DNA of 64,000 nucleotides from an uncultured Tenacibaculum sp. (GCA_947492185.1 CANLMR010000006.1:148277-212276), one strand, 5' to 3'; counted from the first letter of the stretch, positions 21,007 to 31,431 are shown. The notes: generated by a model not told the origin, from the sequence alone. Translations and numbers: made by a program.

Positions 21007-22083
21007 ATGAAGAATAATTTTTATGCAGTAATCATGGCCGGTGGAGTCGGATCAAGATTCTGGCCAGTAAGTACGCAGAAATTCCCAAAGCAGTTTCACG
21101 ATATGTTAGGAACTGGACAATCGCTTATTCAACGTACTTTTGAGCGTATTAACGAACTTGTTCCTACAAACAATATCTTAATTGCTACTAATGAAAACTA
21201 CGAAAAATTAGTGCTTCAACAAATCCCTCAGCTTAATACAAAACAATTGTTATTAGAGCCTGTAATGCGAAATACAGCTCCTTGTATTTTATATGCTGCA
21301 TTAAAAATATATAACCAAAACCCAGATGCTGTAATTTTAGTTGCTCCTTCTGATCATTGGATTAAAGATGAAGGTGAGTTTTTAAGAAATATTCAAACTT
21401 CATTTGAAGCTTGTGCTAAGGATGAAATTTTAATGACATTAGGTATTCAACCTGACCAACCTAATACAGGATACGGATATATACAATATGAAAATGTAAA
21501 TACTGAAATAAAAAAAGTAAAAAACTTTACAGAAAAACCTGATTTAAAAACTGCTGAATCTTTTTTAGAAAGTGGAGACTATTTATGGAATGCAGGAATT
21601 TTTGTATGGTCTGCAAAAAGTATTTTAAAAGCTTTTAAAGAATTTTTACCAGATATGGTTGATGTTCTTGACGATGGAAATAATGTATATAACTCAGATT
21701 TTGAAGATGACTTCATAAAAAGTAATTATAAAAACTGCGAAAACATTTCTATTGATTTTGGAATTATGGAACGTGCAAATAACGTACACGTACTACCTGT
21801 TGATTTTGGCTGGAACGACCTTGGAACTTGGGGATCTTTATATGGAAAACTCAAGAAAGACGACGACGACAATGCAGTAGTTGGTGCTAATGTAATATTT
21901 AGAGACGCTAAAGGAAACATGATTCGTACTGAAAACGGAAAACGAGTAGTTATTCAAGGTTTAGAAGACTTTATTGTGGTAGAGAAAAAAGATATCATCA
22001 TGATTTGCCCAAGAAAAGATGATCAAGACATTAAGAAAATAATGGCTGAAGCAAGAGAATCTTTTGGCAAGAAATTTGTTTAA
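21007..22083 (+). CDS. Mannose-1-phosphate guanylyltransferase
   Basis: VIMAGGVGSRFWPVSTQKFPKQF, FTEKPDLKTAE. Confidence 0.95.
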   Translation: MKNNFYAVIMAGGVGSRFWPVSTQKFPKQFHDMLGTGQSLIQRTFERINELVPTNNILIATNENYEKLVLQQIPQLNTKQLLLEPVMRNTAPCILYAALKIYNQNPDAVILVAPSDHWIKDEGEFLRNIQTSFEACAKDEILMTLGIQPDQPNTGYGYIQYENVNTEIKKVKNFTEKPDLKTAESFLESGDYLWNAGIFVWSAKSILKAFKEFLPDMVDVLDDGNNVYNSDFEDDFIKSNYKNCENISIDFGIMERANNVHVLPVDFGWNDLGTWGSLYGKLKKDDDDNAVVGANVIFRDAKGNMIRTENGKRVVIQGLEDFIVVEKKDIIMICPRKDDQDIKKIMAEARESFGKKFV

Positions 22084-22225
22084 CAACAAATATCACCAAG
22101 TTAGTATTTATAACTAATAAGTTATTTACGCATTATAATCCTTATTTACTAATAGAAAAAATACTTAATTCCAAAACAAATCCTCATATTTTTTAACGAA
22201 AATTAGAATAAGAACAATTTTATAT

Positions 22226-22233
22226 TAATTTTG
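22226..22233 (+). promoter_or_regulatory. -7 box TAATTTTG
   Basis: TAnnTTTG consensus upstream of the structured leader. Confidence 0.5.
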
Positions 22234-22246
22234 CCGTTAACCTTTA

Positions 22247-22305
22247 AGATTGATTGGGGAATCAATCTATGAAGTAAGACCAAATAAAAATGAGAGTCAT
22301 AGATT
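22247..22305 (+). promoter_or_regulatory. Structured 5' leader with two alternative stems
   Basis: AGATTGATT/AATCAATCT (22247-22255/22260-22268) versus AATCTATGA/TCATAGATT (22264-22272/22297-22305). Confidence 0.5.
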
Positions 22306-22328
22306 TTTGATCTTTGGCTGGGGGAAAA

Positions 22329-24200
22329 ATGAAAAATAAACTTTTACTACTAGCATTTGCTATTTCTTTAGTAGCAAGTGCGCAACAATACACCTACGGT
22401 ATTTATTTTCCTGATGGGGACAGAGAAAATAAATGTAATACGTTTACTAAGGTTTTTAAACAAAAACCTAGCTACGTAAGATTTGGTGTGCGCTTAGAAG
22501 ATAACAAGCTATATTTTGAGGTAAACAATAAAAGTTGGTACAACGCTTTATTTAAAGAAAAAGGCGATGGTATTGCAGTAGATATTGTTAGAAGAAAACG
22601 TTATTCTTGTGACAAAGAAGTAAAATCCTCACAAATACGAGGTGTACTTTTACCTCCTGTTTATGAAATAAATAAACCAGGAAAACTAAAAAGTACTGGA
22701 CGAAATAGATATCGTGTTTATATCGGTAAGGTTCCTCTTAACCTTCAAAAAGAGGAGATCGAGTTCAATTTATTGTTTTTACATAACAAAACATTTTGTA
22801 AATATTATACTATTTATAACCTAGAAAAATACCCAAGAGAATTATTGGATATGGGAGTATACTTAGATGACATTACTTATAAAAACAAAAAAATAACTTC
22901 TAATAAAAACAATATTGTAACGAAATACAAAAAGTTAACGTTTTCAATTCCGTTTGAAAAAGATAAATGGGAATATAAGCCAGAAGATATCAAACCCCTT
23001 TACGATTCTTTAAAGCTTACCGATTATAACATTAAAAAAATTAACATTAATGCATATGCATCTGTAGAGGGGAGTTCTGAAAGAAATTTTATTTTACAAA
23101 AGCAACGTGCAAAAAGTATTGCTGGATCTTTGCAATCTTTTCAAGAGCCTAGCATTATTACGAAAATAGCTACTTCTGAGAATTGGGTAGATTTTTTTAA
23201 TGACATCAAAAAAACAAAACATAAAAAACTAGTTACTTTACCAAAGAAAAAAGTAAAATCTAAATTGATTCATGAATACGCTACTAACTTAGAACCTATC
23301 CTAAGAAATCACAGAAAAGCGGTTGTGGTATTATCTTTAGAAAAGAAAGATGAATATAAAAAATTTCATATTGATCAACTTGTAACACTTTTTAATAAAG
23401 CAGTTAAAGCCGACAAAATAGAAGAAGCTTGCGCTATTCAAAATTCAATTTTAGATAGACTTCGTGATAAATTCAAACCACATGTATTGAAAAACATGAA
23501 GATTCCAAAAAGCAAAAGATACCTAAGATTACTTACTAAAAATTGTATCTTCAAGTACTTTGTTGATTTAAGACAAACTTTAAACGTTGAAAAAGAATTA
23601 CTGCAACTTGAAAAACTAGAACCAAATGATAAACGTTTAAAATACAATTTAGCTGTATTAAAATTTATTATTTGGAAGCATAAAGTTAGAAAAATAAACA
23701 GAGATCAGTTTAAAAAAGAGATTTTAAACTTAAAAGAGTACGGGGTTTCTAAAGAGCTTATTAACAAAATGATTGTTAATTACCATATTATTAAAGCAGA
23801 AGAAGATTTAAGAAAAAATGATTATGACGGCAAAGACAGCTCTGTTGGTTATGTTCTAAAATCATATCAAGATTTAGTGCTTTCAGATTTTGATTATTTA
23901 AGTATTGCTCAGTTCTTTACATATTATTCAAGCATTTATGATGCAATTAATACAATTGAAGACAAAGTAAACGATATTACTGTTGATGAAGATTTATTAT
24001 TCTATTACTTAAATCTAACGATTACAAAAGAAGAATTAACAAGTAATGAAACTTATAGAACAGTAATGTTAAATGCTATAAACATGAACAAAAAACGTTT
24101 TTGTTCTTTATACAATTCTGCATTAAAAAAAGGAGTCACTTTTCAGTTGTTAGAAGATGAATACTTAAGAACTACTTACTGTGAAAATTGTAGTAAGTAA
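22329..24200 (+). CDS. Secreted protein with OmpA-like segment
   Basis: Signal peptide MKNKLLLLAFAISLVASAQQ; INAYASVEGSSERNFILQKQRAKSI. ATG 22329 preferred over TTG 22314. Confidence 0.7.
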   Translation: MKNKLLLLAFAISLVASAQQYTYGIYFPDGDRENKCNTFTKVFKQKPSYVRFGVRLEDNKLYFEVNNKSWYNALFKEKGDGIAVDIVRRKRYSCDKEVKSSQIRGVLLPPVYEINKPGKLKSTGRNRYRVYIGKVPLNLQKEEIEFNLLFLHNKTFCKYYTIYNLEKYPRELLDMGVYLDDITYKNKKITSNKNNIVTKYKKLTFSIPFEKDKWEYKPEDIKPLYDSLKLTDYNIKKININAYASVEGSSERNFILQKQRAKSIAGSLQSFQEPSIITKIATSENWVDFFNDIKKTKHKKLVTLPKKKVKSKLIHEYATNLEPILRNHRKAVVVLSLEKKDEYKKFHIDQLVTLFNKAVKADKIEEACAIQNSILDRLRDKFKPHVLKNMKIPKSKRYLRLLTKNCIFKYFVDLRQTLNVEKELLQLEKLEPNDKRLKYNLAVLKFIIWKHKVRKINRDQFKKEILNLKEYGVSKELINKMIVNYHIIKAEEDLRKNDYDGKDSSVGYVLKSYQDLVLSDFDYLSIAQFFTYYSSIYDAINTIEDKVNDITVDEDLLFYYLNLTITKEELTSNETYRTVMLNAINMNKKRFCSLYNSALKKGVTFQLLEDEYLRTTYCENCSK

Positions 24201-24211
24201 TTTTTGAAAAT

Positions 24212-24664
24212 TTATTTAAACTGATTAGCTATTTCTTCAAAGAAAGGGAAATAATATTCAGGTAAATACGATCCACTTTTTCTTCCAAATTCAGCACCAG
24301 TATCATCTATAAACAAAATAGTAGGAAAAGAAGATTGCCCATATTTTTCGCTTAATTGCTTATTAATTTCTCTATTTTCCTTAGAAACTAAATCTTTATT
24401 CATAGGGAAATCTGCCATATATAAAACTAAATTCTCATCAGAAAATTTTTTAAATTTTTCAGTATGAAATAAGCTTCTATCTAAGTTTATACAAGGACCA
24501 CACCAATCTGATCCTGTAAAATACACTAAAATAGGCTTGTTTTCTTCTTTGGATTTTTTAATAGCTGTTTCCAAAGTAGGTTGCCAATTGATATGAATGG
24601 TTTCTTGAGCTAACACTGAAGAAATCGAAAAAAATAATACTACAGAAAGCAAAAAGTGTTTCAT
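24212..24664 (-). CDS. Secreted thioredoxin-family protein
   Basis: Signal peptide; FTGSDWCGPCINL active site. Confidence 0.92.
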   Translation of the reverse strand: MKHFLLSVVLFFSISSVLAQETIHINWQPTLETAIKKSKEENKPILVYFTGSDWCGPCINLDRSLFHTEKFKKFSDENLVLYMADFPMNKDLVSKENREINKQLSEKYGQSSFPTILFIDDTGAEFGRKSGSYLPEYYFPFFEEIANQFK

Positions 24665-24718
24665 CTAAAAAAATCTTTACAACTTAAATCTTTACAAAAA
24701 CAATGCCAATATACAAAA

Positions 24719-25735
24719 TTAACTGGCTATATACTTTTGAATTTCAGTAGTAAAAGATTTTTGTCTATTAAGAAAGGAATTATGTATTTCTAAGAAATAT
24801 AAATTATCTATCTTTTCTTTTAACCTAACAAAGTCTTTTTCAGTAGTTAATACTATTTTATTTTTTGACTTTAATTTATTCTGAATCTCTTGTATTTTTA
24901 TTATATCTTGTTCAGAAAAATTATGATGGTCGGGATATTTTAAATGGGTAAAGCTTATTTTTTTGCTTTTTAAGTATTTCAATAAACTTGATGGATTAGC
25001 AATTCCAGTTACTAGCACAATCTCCTCATTTATATCTTCTAAAACTACTTTATTCTCACCTTTTAGCTCTTTATTATATTCTATTTTAGTAAAATACAAC
25101 TGTTGCTTTTCTGATAATTTTAATTTCATTTCAATAGATTGCATTTTATCTTCAGATAAATCATCGGGGCATTTAGTAACAATAATAATATTTGCACGTT
25201 TAGCACCTCTTTTACTCTCTCTTAAATTACCTGTAGGTAATAAAAAATCATTAACGAATAAATCATTATACTTAGTTAAAAGAATATAAAAACCCGCTTT
25301 TACTTTTCTATGTTGATAGGCATCATCTAGTAATACTACTTCAGGATTAACTCTAGATAGTAATTCCTTAATCCCATTCGTTCTATCTGCATCCACAGCA
25401 ACATCAATACCATCGAATTTAGAAAAAAACTGTAATGGTTCGTCTCCAACATCCTCTGCTATATGATTTTTGTTTATTAACTGGAAACCTTTGGTTTTTC
25501 GTTTATAACCTCTACTCAATACAGCTACTTTATATTGATCTTTTAATAATCTAATTAAATACTCAATTTGAGGTGTTTTTCCAGTTCCTCCAACTGTTAA
25601 ATTACCAACAGCAATTACTGGAATATCAAATGAAGTTGATTTTAAAATATTTGTATCAAACAAAAAGTTTCTCAAACGTGTTATAAAATCATATATAATT
25701 GCAAATGGAAATAATAAAAAACGAATTAATTTCAT
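24719..25735 (-). CDS. lpxK: Tetraacyldisaccharide 4'-kinase
   Basis: VIAVGNLTVGGTGKTPQIEYL, LLDDAYQHRKV. Confidence 0.95.
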   Translation of the reverse strand: MKLIRFLLFPFAIIYDFITRLRNFLFDTNILKSTSFDIPVIAVGNLTVGGTGKTPQIEYLIRLLKDQYKVAVLSRGYKRKTKGFQLINKNHIAEDVGDEPLQFFSKFDGIDVAVDADRTNGIKELLSRVNPEVVLLDDAYQHRKVKAGFYILLTKYNDLFVNDFLLPTGNLRESKRGAKRANIIIVTKCPDDLSEDKMQSIEMKLKLSEKQQLYFTKIEYNKELKGENKVVLEDINEEIVLVTGIANPSSLLKYLKSKKISFTHLKYPDHHNFSEQDIIKIQEIQNKLKSKNKIVLTTEKDFVRLKEKIDNLYFLEIHNSFLNRQKSFTTEIQKYIAS

Positions 25736-25760
25736 TAGAACGAAAATACATTAAAAATCT

Positions 25761-25768
25761 TAACTTTG
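25761..25768 (+). promoter_or_regulatory. -7 box TAACTTTG
   Basis: TAnnTTTG consensus 20 bp before the 25788 start. Confidence 0.5.
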
Positions 25769-25787
25769 ATATCGATAAATTCATACG

Positions 25788-26882
25788 ATGACAATTAGAG
25801 ATATAACAAATCATATTGAAGAAATTGCTCCGCTTTCTTATGCAGAAGATTTTGATAATGTTGGCTTATTAGTAGGAGATTATAACACCGAAGTACTTGG
25901 TGTTTTAGTTACTCTAGACACTTTAGAGGAAACTATAGACGAAGCCATTGCTAACAACTGTAATTTAATAGTAAGTTTTCATCCTATTATTTTTAGTGGA
26001 TTAAAAAAATTAAACGGAAATAACTACGTAGAACGCACCGTTTTAAAAGCTATTAAAAATAATATTGCTATCTACGCAACACATACTGCTTTAGACAATT
26101 CTAAAGTTGGAGTGTCAGCTAAAATGTGTGAAGTTTTACAACTTCAGAATACTAAAGTGTTAATTCCCAAAAAAGGAATTATAAAAAAACTAACTACATA
26201 TGTTCCATATGCTGACGCAAATAATTTAAGAGAAAAACTTTTTGAAGTTGGAGCCGGAACAATAGGCAATTATGATAATTGTTCTTTTAATGTTGAAGGA
26301 AGAGGAAGTTATAGGGGAAATGAACATTCAAATCCAACTGTAGGAAAAAAAGGAGAAATTCAATATGAAGAAGAAACCTGCATTACAGTAACTTTCGAAA
26401 ATCATCTTGAAAGAAAAATCTTAAGCCAACTTTTCCAACATCATCCATATGAAGAAGTAGCTTATGAAGTAATTACATTAAACAACAAACATCAGAATGT
26501 AGGAATGGGAATGATTGGAGAGTTTGAAAGCCCGATTGATGAAACCGATTTTTTAAAATTAATAAAATCAACCTTTAAAACTGGCTGTGTAAGACATTCT
26601 AAATTACTTGGGAAATCAATAAAAAAAGTAGCCGTTTTAGGTGGTTCAGGAAGTTTTGCCATCTCGAATGCTATTCGAGAAAAAGCAGATGCATATGTAA
26701 GTGCAGACTTTAAATATCATGAATTTTATAAGGCTGAAGATCGCATTTTATTAGCTGATGTTGGACATTATGAAAGTGAACAGTTTACAAAAAAACTTTT
26801 AGTTGACCATCTTATAAAAAAATTCACTAATTTTGCAATTCGTTTAAGCGAAAAGAGTACAAATCCAATACATTATATTTAA
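25788..26882 (+). CDS. Nif3-like dinuclear metal centre hexameric protein
   Basis: EEIAPLSYAEDFDNVGLLVGD, SFHPIIFSGLKKL, HTALDNSK. Confidence 0.94.
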   Translation: MTIRDITNHIEEIAPLSYAEDFDNVGLLVGDYNTEVLGVLVTLDTLEETIDEAIANNCNLIVSFHPIIFSGLKKLNGNNYVERTVLKAIKNNIAIYATHTALDNSKVGVSAKMCEVLQLQNTKVLIPKKGIIKKLTTYVPYADANNLREKLFEVGAGTIGNYDNCSFNVEGRGSYRGNEHSNPTVGKKGEIQYEEETCITVTFENHLERKILSQLFQHHPYEEVAYEVITLNNKHQNVGMGMIGEFESPIDETDFLKLIKSTFKTGCVRHSKLLGKSIKKVAVLGGSGSFAISNAIREKADAYVSADFKYHEFYKAEDRILLADVGHYESEQFTKKLLVDHLIKKFTNFAIRLSEKSTNPIHYI

Positions 26883-26888
26883 TAGACA

Positions 26889-27659
26889 ATGGCAAAAAAA
26901 GAAGTAACGGTAGAACAAAAATTAAGAGCGCTATACGACTTACAATTAATTGACTCTAGAATTGATGAAATCAGAAGCGTTCGAGGAGAATTACCTTTAG
27001 AAGTAGAAGATTTAGAAGATGAAGTTGCCGGATTAAATACTAGACTTTCAAATTTATCACAAGATATAGATAACTTAAATACTGATATTAGTAACAAAAA
27101 GTTAGCTATTGAAGAGTCTAAAGCATTGATTAAAAAATACACAGAACAACAAAAAAATGTTCGAAACAACAGAGAGTTTGATTCTTTAAGCAAAGAAACT
27201 GAATATCAAGAATTAGAAATTCAATTAGCTGAAAAGAGAATCAAAGAATTCAAAGCTAAAATAGCTCAGAAAAAACAAGTTGTTGATTCTACTAAAGATA
27301 AATTAACTCAGCAAGAAGGTCATTTAAATGGAAAGAAATCTGAGTTAGATGCTATCTTAAAAGAAACCGAGAAAGAAGAAAAATTATTGATTGAAAAATC
27401 AGAAGAGTTTTCTCAATCTATAGATAAGCATTTATTAACAGCTTACAATAGAATTCGTAATAAAGTTAAAAACGGATTAGCTGTTGTATCGATTGAGCGT
27501 GGAGCTGCTGGAGGTTCTTTCTTTACTATCCCACCACAAGTTCAGTTAGAAATTGCCAACAGAAAGAAAATTACTATTGATGAGCATAGTGGACGTATCT
27601 TGGTAGATTCTGCCCTTGCTGCTGAGGAGAAGGAAAAAATAGACAATTTAATCTCTTAA
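26889..27659 (+). CDS. CdsZ/C4-type zinc-ribbon family coiled-coil protein with Cys-less ribbon
   Basis: Long coiled coil; C-terminal IPPQVQLEIANRKKITIDEHSGRILVD. Confidence 0.85.
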   Translation: MAKKEVTVEQKLRALYDLQLIDSRIDEIRSVRGELPLEVEDLEDEVAGLNTRLSNLSQDIDNLNTDISNKKLAIEESKALIKKYTEQQKNVRNNREFDSLSKETEYQELEIQLAEKRIKEFKAKIAQKKQVVDSTKDKLTQQEGHLNGKKSELDAILKETEKEEKLLIEKSEEFSQSIDKHLLTAYNRIRNKVKNGLAVVSIERGAAGGSFFTIPPQVQLEIANRKKITIDEHSGRILVDSALAAEEKEKIDNLIS

Positions 27660-27680
27660 AAAGAGATACTATATAATTTA

Positions 27681-27710
27681 AAAGCGACTTACCTAAAAAG
27701 TCGCTTTTTT
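27681..27710 (+). terminator. Rho-independent terminator
   Basis: AAAGCGACTT-acctaaa-AAGTCGCTTTTTT. Confidence 0.85.
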
Positions 27711-27851
27711 TATTTTACAAATACTATAAAACTCTTTTTTTAAGTTGATAGTAACATTTATCTTCATTTAGGAACAATAGATAAATCCTTAATTACAAAA
27801 ATTTTAAAAAGAGTAAAATAGGGTTCATAATCTTTTTCGCGAAAGATCATA

Positions 27852-27884
27852 AAAAAGGCACAGTTTTCAACTGTGCCTTTTTAT
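27852..27884. terminator. Bidirectional terminator (3' of folE)
   Basis: AAGGCACAGTT-ttc-AACTGTGCCTTTTT. Confidence 0.8.
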
Positions 27885-27906
27885 ATTCTATTTTTTTGAT
27901 TAATTT

Positions 27907-28596
27907 TTAATCAAAATCTGTATCCATTTTTAAATAGTCTAAAAACTCTCTTTTCGTGTCTCTTTCCTTAAACTTACCTCCAAACTCCGCCGTTACAGTA
28001 GAACTTTCAATATCTTTAACTCCTCTTGAATTTACACATAAATGCTTAGCATCTATAACACATGCAACATCTTTAGTTCCTAATGCTTCTTGCATTGCTT
28101 GAACAACCTGCATTGTTAAACGCTCTTGCACTTGTGGACGCTTAGCAAAATACTCTACAATACGGTTCATTTTAGATAAACCAATAACCTTTCCATCTGA
28201 AATGTAAGCTACATGAGCACGTCCTACGATTGGTAATAAGTGATGTTCACAAGTAGAATACACAACAATATTCTTCTCTACTAACATTTCACCATACTTG
28301 TAGTTATTGTCAAAAGTAGAAGCTTTAGGCATATTTTTAGGGTTTAACCCCATGAAGATTTCATTAACAAAAGCTTTAGCTACACGCTTAGGTGTACCTT
28401 GTAAACTATCATCGGTTAAATCCATACCTAAAGTTTCAAGTATTTCTTTTACGTTCTCTTGAATTTTTTCAATCTTTTCTTCGTCCGAAATATCAAATGC
28501 ATCAGCACGCAAAGGTGTTTTAGCAGATGTTCCTACGTGGTTCTCTCCTATTTCGTCTATTCTTTCGTCTCTCATATTGTTATTAATCTCGAACAT
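27907..28596 (-). CDS. folE: GTP cyclohydrolase I
   Basis: YSTCEHHLLPIVGRAHVAYI, QVQERLTMQ. Confidence 0.97.
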   Translation of the reverse strand: MFEINNNMRDERIDEIGENHVGTSAKTPLRADAFDISDEEKIEKIQENVKEILETLGMDLTDDSLQGTPKRVAKAFVNEIFMGLNPKNMPKASTFDNNYKYGEMLVEKNIVVYSTCEHHLLPIVGRAHVAYISDGKVIGLSKMNRIVEYFAKRPQVQERLTMQVVQAMQEALGTKDVACVIDAKHLCVNSRGVKDIESSTVTAEFGGKFKERDTKREFLDYLKMDTDFD

Positions 28597-28644
28597 TCTT
28601 TTTTGTTTAATGTTTTAATATAAAGATAAAACAAAAAGTTGTCT

Positions 28645-30009
28645 TTATTCTACAAATTTAATTATTTCTTGTATTGTAAGTAGTTGTTCTTTTCTAGTTT
28701 GTGTATTCTTTAACTTGAATTTATCATTTTCAACCGATGTAACCACAAAATCAATAGCACGTTTATCAACATATTTCCATTGTTTTTTTTGCTGGTTATT
28801 GCTAACTGCTACATCTGGATACAATTCAGATTTAATTCCATTGGATCTTAATTCCGCTATTGCTTTCATTTTGATTAATGATTCACTTTCATCAAAATTT
28901 AGAAACAATACTTTAGGTTTTGGTAACTCAACATCTTCAAACAATCCAAGTTCTTCCATTACCAAATAAATACGGTCTAAACCAAACGAAATACCAACTC
29001 CACTTACATCTTTCAATCCAAATATTCCTGTTAAATCATCGTATCTTCCTCCACCTCCAATAGAACCAATTTTTACTTCTTTTGGTGCAGCTACTTCAAA
29101 AATTGCACCAGTATAGTAATTTAATCCTCTTGCTAATGTTACATCTAATTCTAAATTAGCAGTTTGTAAACCTAGACCTTTAATGTTGTTAATTACAAAA
29201 CGTAACTCTTCTACTCCTTTTGTTCCTTCTTCTGATTCAGATAACATATTAGCCAAAGAATTCAGTTTATCATCATTTGTTCCAGTGAAATCAAATAATG
29301 GTTGAACTTTTTTAATTGCTTCTTCGTCTATTCCTTTAGCCAACATTTCATTTACTACACCCTCTTTACCAATTTTATCAAGTTTATCTAAAGCAACTGT
29401 AAAATCAATTAATTTATCTTTAGCTCCAATAACTTCAGCTATTCCAGATAATATTTTACGATTGTTAATCTTAATCGTCGTGCCTTGAACATTTAACTTA
29501 CTAAAAACAGCATCATATAATTGTATAAATTCTATTTCTTGCCATAACGATTTACTACCTACAACATCTGCATCACATTGATAAAACTCTCTAAAACGTC
29601 CTTTTTGAGGTTTGTCAGCTCTCCATACTGGTTGAATTTGATAACGCTTAAACGGAAATGTAATCTCATTTTGATGCTGCACAACGTAACGAGCAAAAGG
29701 CACCGTTAAATCGTATCGTAACGCTTTTTCAGAAATTTGGTTAGTAACTTTATTGCTATTTTTTTCAGATAGCAAGGTCTCATCTACTTTGTTTAAATAA
29801 TCACCAGAATTTAAAATCTTAAAAATTAATCGATCTCCTTCTTCTCCGTACTTACCCATAAGAGTTGAAGAATTCTCAAAACTTGGTGTTTCAATAGGCT
29901 GAAAACCAAACAACTCAAAAGAATGCTTTATGGTATTGAATATAAAGTTTCTTCTGGCTACTTGAGTAGATGAAAAGTCTCTTGTTCCTTTTGGAATACC
30001 TGGTTTCAT
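28645..30009 (-). CDS. hisS: Histidyl-tRNA synthetase
   Basis: KGTRDF, RYDLTVPFARYV, QPVWRADKPQKGRFREFYQCD, GGGGRYD. Confidence 0.97.
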   Translation of the reverse strand: MKPGIPKGTRDFSSTQVARRNFIFNTIKHSFELFGFQPIETPSFENSSTLMGKYGEEGDRLIFKILNSGDYLNKVDETLLSEKNSNKVTNQISEKALRYDLTVPFARYVVQHQNEITFPFKRYQIQPVWRADKPQKGRFREFYQCDADVVGSKSLWQEIEFIQLYDAVFSKLNVQGTTIKINNRKILSGIAEVIGAKDKLIDFTVALDKLDKIGKEGVVNEMLAKGIDEEAIKKVQPLFDFTGTNDDKLNSLANMLSESEEGTKGVEELRFVINNIKGLGLQTANLELDVTLARGLNYYTGAIFEVAAPKEVKIGSIGGGGRYDDLTGIFGLKDVSGVGISFGLDRIYLVMEELGLFEDVELPKPKVLFLNFDESESLIKMKAIAELRSNGIKSELYPDVAVSNNQQKKQWKYVDKRAIDFVVTSVENDKFKLKNTQTRKEQLLTIQEIIKFVE

Positions 30010-30078
30010 AACTAATAAATCGATTTTAAAATAAACAGTGGTTATTTAAGCCTGCAAATATCTGAATTTATTGCCGAA

Positions 30079-31008
30079 TTATGAAGTTTTATTTCTACGT
30101 TTTAACTGGTAAATAGATGCGTTTAATTCAAAACCAAGTAATAACACAATTGCATTCAACCAAACAAACAACATTAAAATCAACAAAGTACCAATAGAAC
30201 CATATAATTGGTTATACTTTGCAAACTTAACTACATATATTCCGAAGAGATAAAATGTGAATAAAGAAACAACAGTAGTTAATATAGCTCCGGGAGAAAA
30301 AAATTTAATTTGTTTTCCTTGTTTAGTTCCATATCTAAACAATAAAGAGACAATTGTATAAATCATAATCAAAAACAACAAACCTCTTCCCAGATAAAAC
30401 AAATTCATTTCACCTGGATCAAACCAACCTATTTCATCTATTTTTGACAAACCAATTTGATATAGAATGATTAGAGAAACGGTAATAATCAGGAAGAATG
30501 ACATTAACAAAGAAACACCAAGAGAAACAACATAAGTTCTAAATACATTTCTAAATTCTTGTACATGATAGGAGTATTCAAAACCACCAAAAATAGCATT
30601 TACACCATTAGTCATTAGAAATATTGATGCTAAAAAACCGAATGATAATAATCCGCCGTATTGGTTGTTTAAAATATCTTTAATCACACCATTAACCGCA
30701 TCAAAAGTTTTAGGTGGCAAACCTTCTCTTATTAAAGAAAATAAACCTTCTTGAAAACCATCGATAGGCAAATATGGAATCAAAGTAAGAATGAAAAGTA
30801 AAAAAGGAAAAATTGCCATAAAAAAACTAAATGCAATACCTCCTGCTCTTGTAGTTAATGCACCTTTTACAATTCCGATAACATACATTTCAAGTACATC
30901 ATAAAGAGATAGACCTTCTAGACCTGGAATTTTAATTTGTTTTCCAAACCTTACTAACCAATTAATTACTGGTATTTTTTCTAGATTTTGTTCTATTTCT
31001 TTTGACAT
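30079..31008 (-). CDS. YihY/BrkB family inner membrane protein
   Basis: Multi-TM; RAGGIAFSFFMAIFPFLLFILTLIPYLP; start set at MSKEIEQ. Confidence 0.9.
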   Translation of the reverse strand: MSKEIEQNLEKIPVINWLVRFGKQIKIPGLEGLSLYDVLEMYVIGIVKGALTTRAGGIAFSFFMAIFPFLLFILTLIPYLPIDGFQEGLFSLIREGLPPKTFDAVNGVIKDILNNQYGGLLSFGFLASIFLMTNGVNAIFGGFEYSYHVQEFRNVFRTYVVSLGVSLLMSFFLIITVSLIILYQIGLSKIDEIGWFDPGEMNLFYLGRGLLFLIMIYTIVSLLFRYGTKQGKQIKFFSPGAILTTVVSLFTFYLFGIYVVKFAKYNQLYGSIGTLLILMLFVWLNAIVLLLGFELNASIYQLKRRNKTS

Positions 31009-31063
31009 TAGTTTTTGCAATAACTCCTGATTGTAAATTTACTTTGTTTTTTTAAGTTTCAAT

Positions 31064-31405
31064 TTATGTAGGCATATTAAATGTTGCGTTATTTACATAT
31101 TGAATATCGCTATGATGAGTTTCATGAAAAATATTTTTCACCTCTTCTTCGCCATAAAAATAACTATCAAGATAAATTGATTCTTTTTTAAGATATTTAA
31201 AAGTAGAGAAATATTTAAAAAACCTTTTTTTTAAAGCTTTTTCAGAAGCATTTAAAATTACTTCTTTAGCCACTTTCAATTCTTCAAGTCTATGCAAACA
31301 ATACTTAACGACTTTAGGTTCGTATTTATCTATTGACTCAATGATTTCAACCAAATCATAAACATCTAATCCTCCATAATACTTTTCAAAATCAATCATC
31401 TGCAA
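31064..31405 (-). CDS. Hypothetical protein
   Basis: 113 aa ORF with start near the end of the upstream gene in the same direction. Confidence 0.6.
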   Translation of the reverse strand: MQMIDFEKYYGGLDVYDLVEIIESIDKYEPKVVKYCLHRLEELKVAKEVILNASEKALKKRFFKYFSTFKYLKKESIYLDSYFYGEEEVKNIFHETHHSDIQYVNNATFNMPT

Positions 31406-31431
31406 TTTTTTAATTCAATTTTATCTAAAAA

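Noticed and set aside
22314-22328. TTG start for the OmpA-like protein
   Set aside because: MAGGK would precede a perfect signal peptide; the G-rich tract is more likely leader sequence and ATG 22329 the start.
27711-27851. Possible small RNA between two terminators
   Set aside because: No TAnnTTTG box or ORF; the second hairpin is simply the folE terminator.
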